A stretch of 64,000 nt of DNA from Janibacter terrae NBRC 107853. GTDB lineage: Bacteria > Actinomycetota > Actinomycetes > Actinomycetales > Dermatophilaceae. Below are positions 61,801 to 64,000 of the stretch, in pieces. The first letter of the stretch is position 1. Every line of letters starts with the position of its first letter. The stretch spans positions 372,001-436,000 of the forward strand of contig NZ_BCUV01000002.1 in the NCBI RefSeq assembly GCF_001591405.1, given 5' to 3'. Under the pieces are notes generated by a model. The model searched no databases. It was not told where the DNA came from and was given only the letters and a program-made list of their open reading frames with translations. Made by a program: the position numbers and the translations under genes.

Positions 61801-63002
61801 ACGAGCCCCCCGAGCAGATGGCGCGCGAGCCGGTCACGGGAGGCGCGTGGACCCGCGATGCCGAGCACCGCGATGTCCGCCAGGTCGACCGTCAGGGGGA
61901 CGTCCTCGAGCACCGGGTGCTCGCGCACGCCGGCGCGGTGCTCGACCTCGAGCCGGGCGGGCAGCGCCCCGAGGCCAAGCCGCAGGCACAGGTGCTCCTC
62001 GTGCTGGGCGCGCCTCTCCCACAGGCGTGCCGACTCGCCGCGAGCCGCGTCCTGGAGGGCCGAGGCGTCGGGTGCGGCGCGCAGGCGTTCGCGCCGCTCG
62101 TCGGCCAGGGCCGCGGTGAGCCGCTCCCCGGCGCGGGCGCGCTCGCGGACCCACGACGCGTGGGCCTCCCGGTGCTCGCGGCGCGAGCTCGTGCGGTCGG
62201 AGAGCGTCGAGCCGAGGACGAGCAGCGGGGAGAGCAGGCCGAAGAGCAGCATCCGCGGCCCGAAGAAGTAGGCCAGCACCCCCGCGAAGGGCAGCGGCAG
62301 CAGCACCATGACCCAGGGGATGCGGCGGCGTGCCGGCGGCCTGGGCTCCTCGGGGACCCGGATCGTCGTGGGCTTGCCGGTGCGGGGCAGGTGCGGCGTC
62401 GGGTTGACGCCCAGGGTGCCGTCGCCGGTCGCCACCGGTCGGGTCGGCCGCGGCCGGTGGGCCTCGACGGCGAAGGTCGTGTGCCCCGCCCGCAGCTGGC
62501 TCCCGGCACGCACCCGCACCCCGTCGGTGGGGACGGTCGCGTCGTCCACGCGGGTGCCGTTGGTCGTGCCGAGGTCGCGCAGGTGCACCCCGTCGCGGTC
62601 GACGGCCAGCTCGAGGTGCTCGCGGGAGAGCGCGTCGTCGGCGACCCGCAGCGTCGCGGCGTCGCCGCGGCCGATGGTGTGACGACCGGAGGTGAGCTCG
62701 TGGGTGCGACCGGCGTCGGGCCCGCTGAGCGTGACGAGGCGAAGGGGGGACCGCCGGGCTGCTCGCGTGGTGGGCTCCCGGGCAGGGCGCATGGCGTCGA
62801 GGACGAGCGCGGCGCCGTCGAGCAGGGGTGGGAGCCCGACGGGCGCGTCGGGAGTGAGGCGCTGCGGCCCGACCCGGACGGTCGCGCCCGGGCGCCCGGC
62901 CGCGGCGAGCAGGTCACCGAGGGTGTGGTGCTCCTCGGCGAGGACGTCGATCGTCTCGGTCCCCCCGCCGCCGGCGTCGATGATCGTCATCCGCAGCTGC
63001 AT
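58821..63002 (-). CDS. FHA-domain FtsK/SpoIIIE ATPase, EssC/EccC-like
   Basis: 1393 residues. N-terminal ubiquitin-like part (1-75), then FHA (about 92-180: GRHTIGRGDAATLRV, LSREHLEL, LGTTNGTRV), two membrane helices (about 230-268) and three ATPase modules. Module one is complete: GTTGSGKSE near 636 and LMIVIDEFRML. Modules two and three have Arg for the Walker A Lys (GGPGSGRTT near 946, GPPRSGRST near 1217). This is the layout of type VII secretion motor proteins of the EssC kind. The ATG is leaderless (TACCGT 6 nt upstream). The 3' end overlaps the insert lipoprotein gene. Confidence 0.88.
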   Translation of the reverse strand: MQLRMTIIDAGGGGTETIDVLAEEHHTLGDLLAAAGRPGATVRVGPQRLTPDAPVGLPPLLDGAALVLDAMRPAREPTTRAARRSPLRLVTLSGPDAGRTHELTSGRHTIGRGDAATLRVADDALSREHLELAVDRDGVHLRDLGTTNGTRVDDATVPTDGVRVRAGSQLRAGHTTFAVEAHRPRPTRPVATGDGTLGVNPTPHLPRTGKPTTIRVPEEPRPPARRRIPWVMVLLPLPFAGVLAYFFGPRMLLFGLLSPLLVLGSTLSDRTSSRREHREAHASWVRERARAGERLTAALADERRERLRAAPDASALQDAARGESARLWERRAQHEEHLCLRLGLGALPARLEVEHRAGVREHPVLEDVPLTVDLADIAVLGIAGPRASRDRLARHLLGGLVVLHSHHDVRVGVVADEDGWWSPFAGLVHLRAHDDLPGSARVATDPEAGAALLAGLARLTTERAASGPERRREGDPLPVAQVVVVDGAGAWRTDPGLRTIMSEGGPQRVLVIALADTPADLPHEARAVAVLAGDDLRLLLAGEQAARGVLDGTGEPWARRIAAALLPLRDATPDAQGAGLPWAARLVDLGDLDPDDEEQIRGLWCSAGDDLEVVVGAAGEGTFRIDLRRDGPHALVAGTTGSGKSEFLQSWVAALATRLSPQEMTFVLVDYKGGAAFAECARLPHTVGMLTDLDPAAAERALTSLDAELTRREHVLAASGAKDIDDHRGDLLPRLMIVIDEFRMLAEEQPDVMAHLMRIAAVGRSLGVHLVLATQRPGGIVSADIKANVNLRIALRVRDRADSDDVIGCPDAAEIPETAPGRALASTGGGPPRAFQTGRVAGHAAGVGGALLVRHPGEAWPAPPVVDDLGPTDLQRLARTMTRVAQSLAIPAPHRPWLPPLPETIEAARLPDDEATGAPFGLVDLPAQQRQSPLEWATTDGHWMLVGGPGSGRTTALASLVTAAAHRWSADRLQVQVVGDGSARLAGLSALPHVGSIVDGEEPTVVGRFLERLESDLAARRVALRASGHPTLDAWWATHESEGGPLPPPHLLLAIDGWGRVTRPRGSLDLGETAESLETLMRDGVALGLRVVVAGGRELLSGRVSSLVGTRLVLHLSDRGDAALAGLTRTEVSDRLVAGRARLKPGGDLVQVALPSLAPSGGGEATVPPWVVEELPGSVPPDVLPAAARERIPLGLGGSGRDPVVWRTDGARRFLVCGPPRSGRSTTLALLARQVAASGAPLVVVGSGAIADGLDCPVLGADDRDELIAMRQRHPDLAVIADDLDRLEGAPVADVLKEILRRLDADRGLVIGATATQTAVGQVRGLVSDLARTRTGLLLQPSARSDGDALGLRVPPLPRVAGRGYLVVDGPADEVQVALPWVEMRATHLTPQR

Positions 63003-63008
63003 GAGGGC

Positions 63009-63014
63009 ACGGTA
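63009..63014 (-). promoter_or_regulatory. -10 element of leaderless FHA-FtsK gene
   Basis: Minus-strand TACCGT is followed by 6 nt and the ATG at 63002. Confidence 0.6.
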
Positions 63015-63064
63015 GGTCGATCGCCCTCATCGACCGCGGGAGTTGTCCACAGGCCCGGCCGGGC

Positions 63065-63661
63065 TCAGTCGTCCAGCCCCCGCGCGGCGAGGGCGTCGCC
63101 CATGGCGTCGGCCCGCCTCAGGGCGCCGACGACGAGCGGCACGGCGAAGGCGCGTGGGCTCGCCCCGAGGCCGCGCGCGTGCTGCGCCTCGCGCACGCGG
63201 CCGCCCAGGTCGATGACGAGCGGCACGGCGCGGATGGCCAGCTGCAGCATCAGGCCGACGCGCTCGGGGTCGACGCCGACCCGTCGCAGCGGCCCGCACA
63301 CCCGCACGACGACGTCGATGAGGTCGCTCGTACGGGTCGTGAGCGTCACGAGGTTGGCGAGCAGCACGAGCGCGATGAGGACCCCGACGATGACGAAGGC
63401 CCGCTCCCAGCCCGCGACCACCGTCTGGAAGACCCCGAGCGGCACCATGACGAGCAGCAGCGGGCGCAGCATCTGCAGCAGCACCGCCGCCGGCATCTGC
63501 GCGGTCGCGTAGCCCGCGAGCACCACGGCCAGGGCGACCGCGGTCACCACCGGCGAGCGGACGAAGGGGGAGACCAGCCCGGCGAGCAGCAGCCCGGCGA
63601 GCTTCGCACCGGCCGGCAGCCGGTGCAGGAGCGACCCGCCGTCGCGGTAGAGCCCGATCAC
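63065..63661 (-). CDS. energy-coupling factor transporter transmembrane protein (EcfT/BioN-like)
   Basis: 198 residues: [20 protein letters not shown] at the start (typical of BioN), several helices ([39 protein letters not shown]), and the coupling motif [20 protein letters not shown] with AQHARGLG near the C-terminus. EcfT joins the ATPases to a vitamin-binding S component. The N-terminal sequence favours a biotin (BioMNY) system, but no bioY is in view. GTG 63661 overlaps the ATPase stop (GTGA). Confidence 0.87.
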   Translation of the reverse strand: MIGLYRDGGSLLHRLPAGAKLAGLLLAGLVSPFVRSPVVTAVALAVVLAGYATAQMPAAVLLQMLRPLLLVMVPLGVFQTVVAGWERAFVIVGVLIALVLLANLVTLTTRTSDLIDVVVRVCGPLRRVGVDPERVGLMLQLAIRAVPLVIDLGGRVREAQHARGLGASPRAFAVPLVVGALRRADAMGDALAARGLDD

Positions 63662-64000
63662 CGGTCGCGGTCCATGAGCTCGAGGTAGCGCGCGACCGAG
63701 TCCGCCGGGGACCCGTCGTGCACGAGCCGGCTGTCGTCGAAGACGAGCACCCGGTCGAAGTCGGCGAGCAGGTCGAGGTGGTGGGTCACGAGGACGACCT
63801 GCTGGGGCAGGGCGCGCACCGCGTCGGCGACCCGGCGCGCGTTGCGGATGTCGAGCAGCGTCGTCGGCTCGTCCATGACGAGCAGGTCGGGCTCGGTGAC
63901 GAGCACGGCGGCGAGGGCGAGCAGCTGCTTCTGCCCGCCGCTGAGGAGGTGCGCCGGGTGGTCACCGCGACCGGCGAGGCCGTGGGCCGCCAGGGCCCCC
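63658..64000 (-). CDS. ECF transporter ATPase (EcfA/BioM-like), N-terminal part outside window
   Basis: The last 113 codons of an ABC ATPase: signature [16 protein letters not shown], Walker [13 protein letters not shown] with the catalytic Glu, and the switch His in [14 protein letters not shown]. The C-terminus ends YLELMDRDR, as in cobalt/biotin-type EcfA. The Walker A half lies beyond the right edge. It forms an operon with the EcfT gene through a 4-nt overlap. Confidence 0.88.
   Translation of the reverse strand, partial: GALAAHGLAGRGDHPAHLLSGGQKQLLALAAVLVTEPDLLVMDEPTTLLDIRNARRVADAVRALPQQVVLVTHHLDLLADFDRVLVFDDSRLVHDGSPADSVARYLELMDRDR

Overview
The window reads as chromosomal DNA of a very GC-rich actinobacterium. 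The best fit is a Micrococcales member near the Intrasporangiaceae/Dermatophilaceae (inference). Family-level markers are two WhiB proteins, MtrA-MtrB-LpqB, mycothione reductase, an FbiA-type F420 enzyme, PdtaS next to WhiB1, a 1599-residue NAD-glutamate dehydrogenase and a wax ester synthase/DGAT-type acyltransferase. No rRNA, tRNA, CRISPR array, insertion sequence or prophage was seen.

Layout. 1-14.1 kb is a cell-envelope block: LCP ligase (cut by the left edge), glycosyltransferases, a SpoIID-like secreted protein, a peptidoglycan-binding peptidase, a flippase-like membrane protein and a methyltransferase, with a 3-oxoacid CoA-transferase pair between. 14.1-26.1 kb carries AlkA-like glycosylase, fbiA, whiB2, a large membrane glycosyltransferase, DUF5719, DUF3499, manB, Trm112, a sugar isomerase-like SIS protein and mycothione reductase, in the order familiar from mycobacteria. 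26.2-40.1 kb has DUF808, ahcY, a fused SMR transporter, mtrA-mtrB-lpqB, comFC, hpf, a YcaQ-like protein, a decayed acetyltransferase and secA. 40.1-48 kb holds DUF6459, LysM, HTH, SAF and CpaE-like genes, an acyltransferase and two small WXG-like genes. 47.9-57 kb has gdh, pdtaS, whiB1 and an amidase. 57.0-58.84 kb is a lower-GC insert with a secreted serine protease and a lipoprotein. 58.8-63 kb encodes an FHA-FtsK/SpoIIIE (EssC-like) ATPase, and the right edge cuts an ECF transporter.

How it works together. The envelope genes supply and attach surface glycans and remodel peptidoglycan. MtrAB-LpqB is the matching regulator, and tandem 9-bp repeats resembling MtrA sites precede the secreted peptidoglycan-binding protein. 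Many genes look leaderless, with a TANNNT box 6-9 nt before the start codon.

Most unusual. (i) The 9-mer CGAAGGGGG occurs about 34 times where roughly two are expected, is balanced between strands, and forms an inverted pair in a terminator; this resembles DNA-uptake signals of other phyla. (ii) A G9 tract breaks the frame between a strong upstream start and the insert protease, and one extra G would restore a signal peptide. (iii) An EssC-like ATPase and two WXG-like proteins may belong to a reduced type VII-like system. (iv) Five phased decamers lie between the LysM gene and its divergent neighbour.
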